Notes: generated by a model not told the origin, from the letters alone. 21,641 nt of DNA from Bacteroidales bacterium (GCA_017614795.1 JAGABD010000094.1:1-21641), one strand, 5' to 3'. Numbered from the stretch's first letter, positions 7,139-14,208 are shown. Numbers and translations are program-made.

Positions 7139-8371
7139 CTATAAATTAAATCTTAAACCTGCGTCAAACATAAGCAGGAAGGGCTTTTCGGTGCGGATGC
7201 TCTTAGGCTGGCGGCAATCGAAGTAGTAACGCGCCGACGGGTCGACATAGAGGCCGAGACGCTCGCCGAGCTTGAATTCGATGCCAAGGCCCAGAGCCGC
7301 CGAGTACTGCATTCCGTGGCACTTGTCGCCGACCACCGTATTCTTCGCGCTCTCGAGGATGGTGAACTTGTTGGTGATGCCGTATTCGGCTTCGGCGCCG
7401 GCGAAGGAATAGAGGTGGAAGCCCTGGAAATCAAGGAGTTTCACATAGAGGTTGACAGGCACTCCGAGGTACTGCATCGTATGGCGGATGTCACCGGAGA
7501 CGTTCTCGGTCGCCGACACGTAGTCGCCCTTGAAGGTCCTGGTGAGCAGCGAGTAGTCGACGCCCGCGCCGACAGCCAGCCTGTCGTTCAGATGGAAACG
7601 CACGCCCGCGCCCACGCTGAGCGGGAGGCCGTAGCTGGATTTGCTGGTTTCGGTGACGCCTGTCTGGGTGTACTCGGAAGAAGCGCTCACGCCGTATGCC
7701 CCGGGACGCGCTCCCGCATTGTTAGTGGTGAAGGAACCATCGACGTATGCCGAGTAGGAACGACGGCTCTTCTTAGCCTTGAGGGCGTCTTCCATAGCCA
7801 TCTGCGCGAACGGATCGGGCTGCGCGACATTCTGCGTCGCAGGCTGCTGCTCCGGTTCGGCCGCCTTCTGCTCTGCCGCGGGTTCGTCCGGCTTCTGCTC
7901 TGCCGCGGGTGCGGCAACAGGAGCAGCTACAGGTTCTGCGGAAGCTTCCGCCTTCTGCTCTACGACGGGCTTCGCTTCTGGCTTTGCTTTGGATAAAGTA
8001 TTGTCCGCCAGCAAGTTGGTATTATCGTCAGCGGCCGCGGGCTCGGTTGCCGTTACTTCCGGAGCGACAAGCTCGACGGATTCGGCAACATAAGTTTCGG
8101 AGTCCGAATGGCCACCGCGAACGAACAGGAAGATGCCGACGGCAAGCGCCGCCGCCATCGCGAGGGATGCGGAAGCCCAAGCCCATACGGGACGGGACTT
8201 CAGGGCGGACAGGAATCCGGCGCCCGCAGACGAACCCGCCCCGACAACCGGAGCTGCCGCAGCGTCGAGACGAGCGGAAATGGCATTCCAGGCCCCGGCG
8301 GGCGCCGGTACCTCAGCCGCTTCCATCATCGCCTTGATCTGAAGGTCGAATTCGCTGTTATTGTTTTGCAT
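7139..8371 (-). CDS. Anti-sigma-like protein with outer-membrane beta-barrel (dual-membrane architecture)
   Basis: 410 residues in four parts. Residues 1-60 are a cytoplasmic head with VPAPAGAWNAISARLD, the Val-Pro...Trp...Leu pattern seen at the N-terminus of Bacteroidota anti-sigma proteins. Residues 62-84 form a single hydrophobic helix (AWASASLAMAAALAVGIFLF). Residues 85-200 are a Pro/Ala/Glu/Lys/Gln linker with a 9-residue tandem repeat. Residues 203-410 are an OMP_b-brl-type barrel with alternating strands and C-terminal RFNL. The gene starts 1 bp after the stop of an ECF sigma gene, so the two are surely co-transcribed. The layout matches the dual membrane-spanning anti-sigma (Dma) proteins described in Bacteroides thetaiotaomicron, where the barrel is in the outer membrane and the head holds the sigma factor. 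Assignment is by architecture, not by alignment. Confidence 0.85.
   Translation of the reverse strand: MQNNNSEFDLQIKAMMEAAEVPAPAGAWNAISARLDAAAAPVVGAGSSAGAGFLSALKSRPVWAWASASLAMAAALAVGIFLFVRGGHSDSETYVAESVELVAPEVTATEPAAADDNTNLLADNTLSKAKPEAKPVVEQKAEASAEPVAAPVAAPAAEQKPDEPAAEQKAAEPEQQPATQNVAQPDPFAQMAMEDALKAKKSRRSYSAYVDGSFTTNNAGARPGAYGVSASSEYTQTGVTETSKSSYGLPLSVGAGVRFHLNDRLAVGAGVDYSLLTRTFKGDYVSATENVSGDIRHTMQYLGVPVNLYVKLLDFQGFHLYSFAGAEAEYGITNKFTILESAKNTVVGDKCHGMQYSAALGLGIEFKLGERLGLYVDPSARYYFDCRQPKSIRTEKPFLLMFDAGLRFNL
7865..7910. repeat. Two-copy in-frame direct repeat in the linker
   Basis: The 19-base string CTTCTGCTCTGCCGCGGGT occurs at 7865-7883 and again at 7892-7910, a period of 27 bases. It encodes a 9-residue repeat in the linker (AEQKPDEPA then AEQKAAEPE). 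Such a repeat can gain or lose units and so change linker length. Confidence 0.75.
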
Positions 8372-8372
8372 C

Positions 8373-8954
8373 CTAATACTGTTTTATCCTGTTCTGCAGC
8401 ATTGTACGGGCCCTTTGGAGCTGGGACCGCGAAGTAGTCTCGGATATGCCGAGTTCTTCCGCTATCTCCTTGTGGGAATACCCCTCTATCACATACATAT
8501 TGAATACCGTCCTGAATCCTGGCGGCAACTCCGCAATCATCGCGTTAAGCTCCCGGTAGGACATATTCTGTATGGGCGTAGGGCTGTCGGCCGCAAGACT
8601 GCGGACCACATCCACTTCCTCGGTTTGCCTCAGGATATCCTTTTTCCTCAGGCTCATCAATGCCGTATTTACAAAGATCTTGCGGGCCCAACCCTCGAAG
8701 GAACCGTCCCCCGAATAGCTGTCCAGCTTGGTGAACACCGTCACAAACCCTTCCTGGAACACATCCTCCGCAGCTTCGCGTCCGCCCATATATCGCAGGC
8801 AGACAGCGAACATTTTTGCGGAAAGAGCATCGTAGAGTTGCTTCTGGGCCCGCCTGTCGCCGTCTTTGCATTTCTGCAGAAGTTCCGGAGGAAAGGCGGG
8901 ATCACCTTGCTTTTCCCGAGTATTAAGATGCTTTTTCTTGCCGAAAAGTTGCAT
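8373..8954 (-). CDS. ECF-type RNA polymerase sigma factor
   Basis: 193-residue sigma-70 family factor with only regions 2 and 4. Region 2 (about 24-105) contains AAEDVFQEGFVTVFTKL and GSFEGWARKIFVNTAL. Region 4 (about 133-187) contains ELPPGFRTVFNMYVIEG and the helix-turn-helix HKEIAEELGISETTSRSQL. The length is typical for ECF factors. It is expected to direct polymerase to a private regulon when released by the protein encoded directly downstream. The ATG at 8954 is preceded at a usual distance by the -7 element 8974-8981. The target promoter is not visible in this window. Neighbouring promoters all look like the housekeeping type. Confidence 0.95.
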   Translation of the reverse strand: MQLFGKKKHLNTREKQGDPAFPPELLQKCKDGDRRAQKQLYDALSAKMFAVCLRYMGGREAAEDVFQEGFVTVFTKLDSYSGDGSFEGWARKIFVNTALMSLRKKDILRQTEEVDVVRSLAADSPTPIQNMSYRELNAMIAELPPGFRTVFNMYVIEGYSHKEIAEELGISETTSRSQLQRARTMLQNRIKQY

Positions 8955-8973
8955 CCGTAATTCTTTCTCTTTG

Positions 8974-8981
8974 CAAAATTA
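8974..8981 (-). promoter_or_regulatory. Putative -7 element for the sigma/anti-sigma operon
   Basis: TAATTTTG on the minus strand, 19 bases before the sigma ATG. It matches TAnnTTTG, so basal transcription may be by the housekeeping sigma. No clear TTTG at -33. Confidence 0.5.
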
Positions 8982-9006
8982 TCCAATTTTTCGGGAGAAT
9001 TTGCAT

Positions 9007-9014
9007 TATCTTTG
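9007..9014 (+). promoter_or_regulatory. Putative -7 element for the TPR-EnvC operon
   Basis: TATCTTTG on the plus strand, 46 bases before the chosen ATG at 9061, divergent from the sigma promoter. The -33 region is T-rich without an exact TTTG. Confidence 0.55.
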
Positions 9015-9060
9015 TATTTCAAGCTATTTCGCGGGGCATTCGATCCGCCCCGCATCGGAA

Positions 9061-10470
9061 ATGAAAGGACTGTTGCCGGCGATACTCGCAGTCATGCTGC
9101 TCCAGACGGTGCCCGTTGGCGCCGCGGGGAAGTCGTCGCAGCAGACTCCTCCCGCTCAGGCTTCCGCCACCGGGACCGCTAAGGCGAGGGAAGACAAGGC
9201 CAGGGAAACCATCCTCCTCAACGCGGTCACGAAGATAGAACTCGGCGACTTCGCGGGAGCGAAAGCCCTCCTCAAATCGGCCGACCGACGCTGGCCCCTC
9301 GACGACGCGATAACCTATTACCTCGGTCTCTGCGAGATGGCGGCCGGAGAAAGCGAAGATGCAGAAAAGCACTTTCGCCTTGCCGAAGCCATCGACACCT
9401 CCAACATCTGGTACAGCGACATGCTGGCGAGCTTCTACTATGAAGCAGGGCGCGACGCGGAGGCCAGAGCCATCTACCTCAAGCTTCTCGAGAAGGACCC
9501 GGCGGCCTATTCCAACGCCTACACCCTGACGCTGCTGGGCGACCGCTATCTCTCCGAATACAAGGACACGCTGGCGATGGAGAACTACGAGAGGGCGCTG
9601 ATGCACACCCCCGGCTACATCCCCGCCGTACTCGGCAAGAGCGAGGTATACCGTATGCGCGGCAACACCCCCGCATACTTCCGCGAGATGATCCTGACGA
9701 TGGGCGACGGCAGCCTCAACCCCACCGCGAAGGCGGAATACGTGGACCAGCTGCTGCACCGCATCGACGGCAACTTCTACCGTCTCTGGAGGGTCCAGCT
9801 CGACAGTCTCGTCAATGCGTGCGTAGGGGCCCATCCCACCGACAGCGCCGTGCTCAAGATGGCCGGCGCCTGGTATTACGGCACCGAGCGCAAGGAGGAG
9901 GGTCGCGCTCTCTTCGGACGCCTTCTCGAAGCCTATCCCAAGGACCTCGGCGCGCACTACATAAGGCTCTCACTTCTCTTCGAGGACGGCAATATGAAGG
10001 ACGTGGTGGACGAGTGCAACGCCATCATCGCGATTGGCGGCAAGAACAACCCCAAGGTGCTTCAGGCCTACTCGGCGCTCGGCGACTGCTACTACACCAT
10101 CGGTTCTTCAAAGAAGGCCTTCCAGGCCTATGACAACGCCCTGCGGCTCGATCCCGGCTATCTGCCAGTGCTCAACAACTACGCGTATTACCTCTGCCTG
10201 GGGAAGAAGAAGCTGAAGAAAGCGGCGGCAATGAGCCTCAAGACGGTGGAGAAGGAACCGGACAATGCCACCTACCTCGACACATACGGCTGGATCCTGC
10301 ACCTGCAGAAGAAGGATGCCCAGGCGAAGCCTTATTTCAAGCACGCGATGCTGTACGGGGGCAAGGAGAGCGCCGTCATCCTGGAGCATTACGCCGTGGT
10401 GCTGGAGGCGCTGGGAGACAGGGAAACCGCCAAATACTACCGCTCGCTGGCCGAAAACAAGAAGAAATGA
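9061..10470 (+). CDS. Secreted tetratricopeptide-repeat protein
   Basis: 469-residue TPR protein. The ATG at 9061 is chosen because it begins a signal peptide (MKGLLPAILAVMLLQTVPVG, then AA). The open frame upstream of it crosses the promoter. After a Gln/Pro/Ala-rich spacer, helical repeats run through the whole chain, recognisable at about residues 55-90, 90-125, 125-160, 165-200, 345-380 (YSALGDCYYTIGSSKKAFQAYDNAL) and 380-465. It is probably periplasmic or lipid-free at the outer membrane, acting as a protein scaffold. It overlaps the EnvC-like gene by 4 bp (ATGA), showing translational coupling. This order, TPR protein then LytM protein, is common in Bacteroidota, and a role in envelope or division-linked peptidoglycan work is inferred from it. 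Confidence 0.9.
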   Translation: MKGLLPAILAVMLLQTVPVGAAGKSSQQTPPAQASATGTAKAREDKARETILLNAVTKIELGDFAGAKALLKSADRRWPLDDAITYYLGLCEMAAGESEDAEKHFRLAEAIDTSNIWYSDMLASFYYEAGRDAEARAIYLKLLEKDPAAYSNAYTLTLLGDRYLSEYKDTLAMENYERALMHTPGYIPAVLGKSEVYRMRGNTPAYFREMILTMGDGSLNPTAKAEYVDQLLHRIDGNFYRLWRVQLDSLVNACVGAHPTDSAVLKMAGAWYYGTERKEEGRALFGRLLEAYPKDLGAHYIRLSLLFEDGNMKDVVDECNAIIAIGGKNNPKVLQAYSALGDCYYTIGSSKKAFQAYDNALRLDPGYLPVLNNYAYYLCLGKKKLKKAAAMSLKTVEKEPDNATYLDTYGWILHLQKKDAQAKPYFKHAMLYGGKESAVILEHYAVVLEALGDRETAKYYRSLAENKKK

Positions 10471-11618
10471 GAAGGATTCTTTGCATACTGGCGCTGCTTT
10501 GCGCGATTGTTCCGATCGTGACCGCCCAGACGGCCGCGCAGAAGAACAAGAAGGCCAAGCTGGAGAGGGAAATCGCCATCCTGGACAAGCAGCTCAAGGA
10601 GAATTCCGCCAAGACGGGCAATGCGCTCACCTCGCTCAAGCTCACTCGCAAGAAGATATCTTCCCGCAAGCAACTGGTGGCCGAGAGCGATGCCGAAATC
10701 AAGCGCCTTGACGCCGAAATCGAAGCCAAGAGCGGGCGTATCGACGACCTCCAGGTGCATCTGGACACGCTCACCGTCTACTACCGCAAGCTCGTGCACA
10801 CCGCCTACCGCAACCGCGACGCCAAGATATGGTATATGTACATCCTCGCCAGCGACAACTTCGGCCAGGCGATGAGGCGGTTCGGATACCTTAAATCCAT
10901 TTCCGCGCAGATGAACGCGCAGGCGCGCAAGGTCCGCGACACCAAGGCCGCGGTAACCCGCGAGAAGTCCGAAAAGGAAGCGCTTCGCACAAGGGCTGCG
11001 GCTCTCCGCGAGAAGAGGATGGTGGAGCTGGAGGGGCTCAAGAAGGACGAGGAAGAAGGCGACCGCCTGGTGAAGCAGCTCCAAAACGACAAGGCGAAGT
11101 ACCAGAAGCAGATCGCAGGCAAGCGCCGCGAGATGGAGAACCTGCGCAAGCAGATGGAGAAGATGGTGCAGTCGTCCGCCGGCAAGCCCAAGACCGCGGT
11201 GGATGCCAAGCTCGACGCCGAATTCGCCGCCAACTGCGGCAAGCTCCCCTGGCCGGTCGACGGACCCGTGGTGGACAGCTTCGGCGAGCACTACCATCCC
11301 GTCTATACCAACGTGAAAATGCCGTTCAACAACGGCATCAACATAGCGGTTTCGAAGAACACCGCGGCCAAGGCCGTCTTCAACGGTACGGTGAAGAATA
11401 TTATGGTGATGGCCGGCTACAACCAGTGCGTGCTGGTGCAGCACGGCGGCTACTTCACCTTCTACTGCAAGCTCGCCTCGGTAAACGTCAAGGCCGGCGA
11501 CAAGGTGAAGACCGGCGACGTAATCGGCCGCGTCGACACCATCTCAGGCGAAACCCAGCTTCACTTCGAACTCTGGGAGGGCCGCAATCCCCGCGACCCG
11601 GAGGTCTGGTTGAAATAA
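10467..11618 (+). CDS. EnvC-like murein hydrolase activator (degenerate LytM/M23)
   Basis: 383 residues: a signal peptide (1-20, ending IVTA before Gln), two long coiled-coil stretches (about 25-115 and 150-240), and a C-terminal LytM/M23-type domain (about 259-383). The zinc and catalytic positions are lost: Asn288 and Asn292 replace the His and Asp of HxxxD, Cys334 replaces the YxHL histidine, and Gln364 replaces the first His of HxH, leaving His366 in LHFEL. This is the pattern of EnvC/NlpD factors, which switch on amidases and do not cut peptidoglycan themselves. The protein is expected in the periplasm at the division site. A strong terminator starts inside its last codons. Confidence in family is high; the partner amidase is not in the window. 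Confidence 0.92.
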   Translation: MRRILCILALLCAIVPIVTAQTAAQKNKKAKLEREIAILDKQLKENSAKTGNALTSLKLTRKKISSRKQLVAESDAEIKRLDAEIEAKSGRIDDLQVHLDTLTVYYRKLVHTAYRNRDAKIWYMYILASDNFGQAMRRFGYLKSISAQMNAQARKVRDTKAAVTREKSEKEALRTRAAALREKRMVELEGLKKDEEEGDRLVKQLQNDKAKYQKQIAGKRREMENLRKQMEKMVQSSAGKPKTAVDAKLDAEFAANCGKLPWPVDGPVVDSFGEHYHPVYTNVKMPFNNGINIAVSKNTAAKAVFNGTVKNIMVMAGYNQCVLVQHGGYFTFYCKLASVNVKAGDKVKTGDVIGRVDTISGETQLHFELWEGRNPRDPEVWLK

Positions 11619-11644
11619 AAACTGCTACGCGGCGTAGCAGTTTT
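11617..11644. terminator. Strong symmetrical intrinsic terminator
   Basis: AAAACTGCTACG, CGG, CGTAGCAGTTTT: a perfect 12-bp stem with A and T runs at its two ends, so it can terminate in both directions. It starts at the stop codon of the EnvC-like gene and ends that operon. Confidence 0.9.
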
Positions 11645-11650
11645 GCCGCA

Positions 11651-11678
11651 CGTCATTGCCAGCCCGATCGACAATCTC
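11651..11678. repeat. Candidate dispersed intergenic repeat (GTCATTGC...CAATCTC type)
   Basis: The stretch beginning GTCATTGCCAGCCCGATCG and ending ACAATCTC resembles the GTCATTGCNNG...GCAATCTC dispersed repeats common between genes in many bacteria. ATTG at the left and CAAT at the right form the residual inverted repeat. Only one copy is in the window. The following 120 bp (11679-11800) hold no credible gene. Confidence 0.4.
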
Positions 11679-11801
11679 CCTTCCATCCTGCCACCCGGCC
11701 CCCGCGTCGGGCAAAGGGCAGCCCAGAGTCCCACAAGGGGAGCTCTAGTCTGCATTGCACCGTCCCGAAAGGCTCTCGCACGGCGGCATCCCGCGCAATG
11801 C

Positions 11802-11908
11802 TGGCGGCCAAATGCCTGATTATCAGTAAATAAAGCAATTCCTTCTACCTGATTTTCGGGGTAGAAGGAATATGCTAAAATATTGTCAGATAATGAGTTA
11901 TGCGCCAG
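11802..11908. repeat. 107-bp dispersed element, copy A
   Basis: Aligns without gaps over 107 bp to 19364-19470, about 73 percent identical by hand count. It starts TGGCGGCCAA and ends GCGCCAG, and the outer bases form a short inverted repeat (CTGGCG/CGCCAG). The centre is a perfect 12-bp inverted repeat, ATTCCTTCTACC (11838-11849) and GGTAGAAGGAAT (11860-11871), around a 10-base loop TGATTTTCGG. It ends 7 bp before the stop codon of a minus-strand lipoprotein gene, so it forms that gene's 3' untranslated region and could also terminate transcription. See copy B for the inverted core. Confidence 0.8.
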
Positions 11909-11915
11909 CGGCGTG

Positions 11916-12956
11916 CTAGTCATTGGAGATTTCTTCAAGCGCCATGGCGAGTTTCGCCGTTATTTCATTATATCGCATAAGTTGCTTTGGTGTAGGGTCC
12001 GCATCGAATGAATCATAACGCTCCACAAATTCAGCTGCCTTTATTGATAACTTCTGCAACTCAGCGAGAACTGACAGATCGCCCTCGACAGAGCGCTTAT
12101 ACAGTTTTTTATAAGACTTTATATAGCCGTTTACGAACTTTTCATACTCATCCAGAAAATCATCCATATTGCCAGACTTTCTCTTTTTCTTTCCTAATGA
12201 AGCCGTAGGGGCAGAAACTCCTTCATCCGCTTCACTGTACTCGTATTCATACTCTCCATTATCACACTTAATAGCGTTCAAATAGTAGTGACTGCCATCA
12301 GTCAGATAGATATTCCAGCACTTTTTATCTTTAAGGTATTTATGAACCTTGACCGTCGGGGTCGGGTGCGTGGAGAAATAATTGGCCAAAACTTTTGTAG
12401 CCATAGTATCCACTTCCGCCTCTGAAGGTTTTGCCATATTTTCTGGAGTACCAACAAGATGCTCAAAAACGTATTGCTCTGTCACGGCATCGTCTTTACT
12501 GCTCGCAGAAGAATGGAAAATCGCCAGTCCATCTAACCCATTAATCGCCCCGGAGAATTCCTTAATCTGAGCGGTTTTATGCTTTTCATAAGGTCTTGCT
12601 TTTCTGGACAACTGATCTGCTTTATTATACATCGCCTCGCATTTTTCACCATCACCATATATATTAATGATGTAACTGTAATCGCCAGTGCGTTCATAAT
12701 TCCGAAGACGAGTTTCTATTTCTTGTTCCATTCTCTTGGCTTTAGATTCCAATTCTTTGGCTTCCTTGGCCACCGGATTAGCTTCTACTGCCATATCATT
12801 TAACAATGATGACCACCTGTCTACTTCGGTTTTTATCTCTTCCTGCAAATCGTCCTCTCTAACAGTATTGGCAAATTCGTTGATTATATACTCCTCGACC
12901 GGTGACGAGCAAGCCGCCACAGCCGCACAAAGGATAAGGACAAAGTACTTTTTCAT
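11916..12956 (-). CDS. Uncharacterised lipoprotein (346 aa), possibly DUF6591-like
   Basis: Starts with a lipoprotein signal (MKKYFVLILCAAVAAC, Cys16 lipidated). A predicted coiled coil follows at about residues 60-90 (Lys/Glu/Ala-rich with heptad-like leucines). The middle part (about 170-235) is mixed alpha/beta. After a basic KKKRK patch, the C-terminal region (from about 262, with MDDFLDEYEKFVNGYIKSYKK) is helical and resembles, from memory, the DUF6591-type segment of Bacteroides lipoproteins; this is not certain. Codon use is more AT-rich than in the GC-rich genes to the left. It is downstream of the DUF456-type gene by 14 bp and probably shares its mRNA. Envelope location is supported; function is unknown. 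Confidence 0.8.
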   Translation of the reverse strand: MKKYFVLILCAAVAACSSPVEEYIINEFANTVREDDLQEEIKTEVDRWSSLLNDMAVEANPVAKEAKELESKAKRMEQEIETRLRNYERTGDYSYIINIYGDGEKCEAMYNKADQLSRKARPYEKHKTAQIKEFSGAINGLDGLAIFHSSASSKDDAVTEQYVFEHLVGTPENMAKPSEAEVDTMATKVLANYFSTHPTPTVKVHKYLKDKKCWNIYLTDGSHYYLNAIKCDNGEYEYEYSEADEGVSAPTASLGKKKRKSGNMDDFLDEYEKFVNGYIKSYKKLYKRSVEGDLSVLAELQKLSIKAAEFVERYDSFDADPTPKQLMRYNEITAKLAMALEEISND

Positions 12957-12970
12957 AGATGAAAGGGTAA

Positions 12971-13489
12971 TTAATTGAAGAACATTACCTTAACGGCATA
13001 GATGAAGACAACTAGTTTCAAGAACGAGTCGGCAAGATATGCACAAGTCGCTGAAGTCGCACACTTAAGCGCTGAAGCACCGCCTTTTTTTGCTGTAAGT
13101 TCGAGCAAGAATGCAAGAAGGAATGGAAGAACAACAAAGCCGAGGATCACAAGAAGGATAATAATCCCAGTATTGTCTATTTCGCTTGAAGCTGCCAAAA
13201 TGCAGAGTCCGATAATAGATCCAATCGTCGTGCCCCAAGAGGCTCGTTTACTGAACTCCTGGAGTTTCTTTACAAGTTTAACAAGTACTTTGGAGATAAT
13301 GATGCTACCAATAGCGAGTCCGGTTACGACGGCAAACACATCCCATCCGAAATCAATTTCAAGACCCAGGAGAGCAACAAGCATTGCAAAGACCACCATA
13401 ATAGGGCCTGGGATCTTGTTTACAAAACATCCCAAAAAACCAAGGGACAAAAACAGGGCAACAAGTACCCACCAAAGAATTTCAAGCAT
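12971..13489 (-). CDS. DUF456-type integral membrane protein
   Basis: 172 residues, nearly all hydrophobic, with about five membrane segments (roughly 3-22, 28-46, 50-72, 86-106, 108-130, and a last one near 145-170). Gly-rich stretches between helices (FAVVTGLAIGSIIISKVL, WGTTIGSIIGLCIL) are those of the DUF456 family, small inner-membrane proteins of unknown function. Length is normal for the family. It is the first gene of a likely two-gene unit with the lipoprotein 14 bp downstream. The 5' region (13490-13650) is AT-rich with no clean TAnnTTTG match. A terminator for a separate upstream unit lies at 13653-13676, so it needs its own promoter. Confidence 0.85.
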   Translation of the reverse strand: MLEILWWVLVALFLSLGFLGCFVNKIPGPIMVVFAMLVALLGLEIDFGWDVFAVVTGLAIGSIIISKVLVKLVKKLQEFSKRASWGTTIGSIIGLCILAASSEIDNTGIIILLVILGFVVLPFLLAFLLELTAKKGGASALKCATSATCAYLADSFLKLVVFIYAVKVMFFN

Positions 13490-13611
13490 ACCTTTTGAGT
13501 TTAATTAATATTGTTAATGGTTTAATAGAGTTTCGGAAAACCTTTTTGTGTAGAAATAATATACCCAAATACAAATATGGCAAGTTCAAGTGTCGTGGAC
13601 AAGGATAAGGC

Positions 13612-13631
13612 CGGTCCATTTCGGTCCATTT
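13612..13631. repeat. Tandem 10-bp repeat upstream of the DUF456-type gene
   Basis: CGGTCCATTT occurs twice in tandem without a gap. It lies about 120 bp upstream of the DUF456-type start and could be a paired regulator site. Two copies only, so chance is not excluded. The remainder of 13490-13650 shows no gene. Confidence 0.35.
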
Positions 13632-13652
13632 GGCGACAGGAGGAACAAAAAA

Positions 13653-13676
13653 GTAGCCGCCATTTCTGACGGCTAC
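13653..13676 (-). terminator. Intrinsic terminator of the small minus-strand unit
   Basis: Minus-strand RNA reads GTAGCCG, ten-base loop, CGGCTAC, then UUUUUUGUU: a 7-bp GC-rich stem followed by a U run. It lies 70 bp after the stop of the 46-residue ORF at 13747-13887 and closes that unit. Confidence 0.8.
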
Positions 13677-13746
13677 CCAAAACCGGAAGCAGGATATAGT
13701 CATCCGCACGAAGCGGCGTAAGAATGGCGTTCATGCCATCATCGCT

Positions 13747-13887
13747 TTACCGACGACGATAGTATGAGCGCACTCTTTCAAGACGGCCGTTCCGGCTACG
13801 GGTGTAAGCCCGTACCTTCACGCGCCGCTGTTGAAAACCGAACCCTAGGCTCAGTGTCAACATCACGCTGAGGACTTTTCTGTTCAT
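13747..13887 (-). CDS. Small basic protein, 46 aa, with signal-like N-terminus
   Basis: A 47-codon ORF (ATG at 13887, TAA at 13747). Residues 1-18 (MNRKVLSVMLTLSLGFGF) look like a positively charged start plus a hydrophobic segment. Residues 20-46 are very basic: QRRVKVRAYTRSRNG, then RLERVRSYYRRR, with about eleven arginines and three tyrosines. The V-R-x-Y-T/Y-R spacing recalls VxGYYRxNGTxVxxHYR-type repeats in other small proteins, but I do not recognise a family. Support for a real gene: it sits between a promoter with structured leader (13955-14066) and a terminator (13653-13676). Its ATG overlaps by 4 bp the stop of a leader ORF. A short exported cationic peptide or nucleic-acid-binding protein are both possible. 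Confidence 0.55.
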   Translation of the reverse strand: MNRKVLSVMLTLSLGFGFQQRRVKVRAYTRSRNGRLERVRSYYRRR

Positions 13888-14027
13888 AATATATTAAAAA
13901 ATAGCTCGAAGAAAGTCTCGGGGTGGTTGAAGAGAGCACTACCTCCAGTTTTATAGCAAAAATGGTATCCTGTTGGGGCAGGATACCATTTGCGAGCTAA
14001 ATTCGTCCGTTTCCGGACATATATCAT
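13884..14027 (-). CDS. Possible leader ORF (47 codons) overlapping structured RNA
   Basis: From an ATG at 14027, only about 10 bases after the -7 element, a 47-residue frame runs to a TGA whose bases overlap the ATG of the 46-residue ORF (ATGA). It is rich in aromatic and basic residues (VRKRTNLARKWYPAPTGYHF). It is read straight through two stem-loops, including a perfect 13-bp stem, which is odd for ordinary coding DNA. If translated it would be a leader peptide whose translation could open the hairpins. Otherwise it is a chance frame in an RNA gene. Low confidence. Confidence 0.25.
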   Translation of the reverse strand: MIYVRKRTNLARKWYPAPTGYHFCYKTGGSALFNHPETFFELFFNIL

Positions 14028-14031
14028 GAAC
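13955..14031 (-). ncRNA. Structured leader or small RNA with terminator-like hairpin
   Basis: Downstream of the promoter at 14037-14066 the minus strand forms two stems. The first is GTCCG-GAAA-CGGAC (14005-14018), a 5-bp stem closed by a GNRA tetraloop. The second is AAATGGTATCCTG, loop CCCCAA, CAGGATACCATTT (13960-13991), a perfect 13-bp stem running into UUUUUGC; flanking GCAAA/UUUGC bases can extend it. Stem plus U run is the shape of an intrinsic terminator. The approximate 75-nt product could be a small RNA in itself, or an attenuator in front of the 46-residue ORF. It matches no riboswitch I recognise. Confidence 0.5.
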
Positions 14032-14036
14032 AACTG

Positions 14037-14066
14037 CAAAGATACAAATGTTTTTGTAACCCGCAA
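14037..14066 (-). promoter_or_regulatory. Putative promoter of the small minus-strand unit
   Basis: The minus strand shows CTTG, a 19-bp spacer, then TATCTTTG (-7 element at 14037-14044). This fits the Bacteroidota form (TTTG, about 19-21 bp, TAnnTTTG) with one mismatch in the -33 box. The region from 14067 to 14208 is AT-rich with no gene seen. A near match TATTTTTA lies about 14 bases before the next plus-strand gene. Confidence 0.6.
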
Positions 14067-14208
14067 GGGTATCCGGCTGCAAGTATAGCATTCTTTCATA
14101 TTCAAAACACATAATTAAAGATTTAATCCCAAACTTTTTATGTTTTCGTAGGTGTTAGAATTTCTTTTATATCCCTTCAATTTTTTTTAGTTATTTTTAC
14201 AAGCGAAT

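Noticed and set aside
9019..9957. Minus-strand open frame (312 codons) opposite the TPR gene
   Set aside because: Covers the divergent promoter region and lies wholly antisense to a protein with signal peptide and TPR repeats.
10437..11444. Minus-strand open frame (335 codons) opposite the EnvC-like gene
   Set aside because: Leu/His-rich translation typical of the complement of Lys/Glu-rich coiled-coil coding DNA.
11561..11938. Minus-strand open frame (125 codons) across the end of the EnvC-like gene
   Set aside because: It crosses the strong terminator, the repeat copy A and the end of the lipoprotein gene; no domain. The DNA is better explained as intergenic repeats.
13522..13734. Two overlapping minus-strand frames of about 70 codons upstream of the DUF456-type gene
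   Set aside because: Both run through the terminator at 13653-13676 and show no signal peptide, domain or sensible start context.
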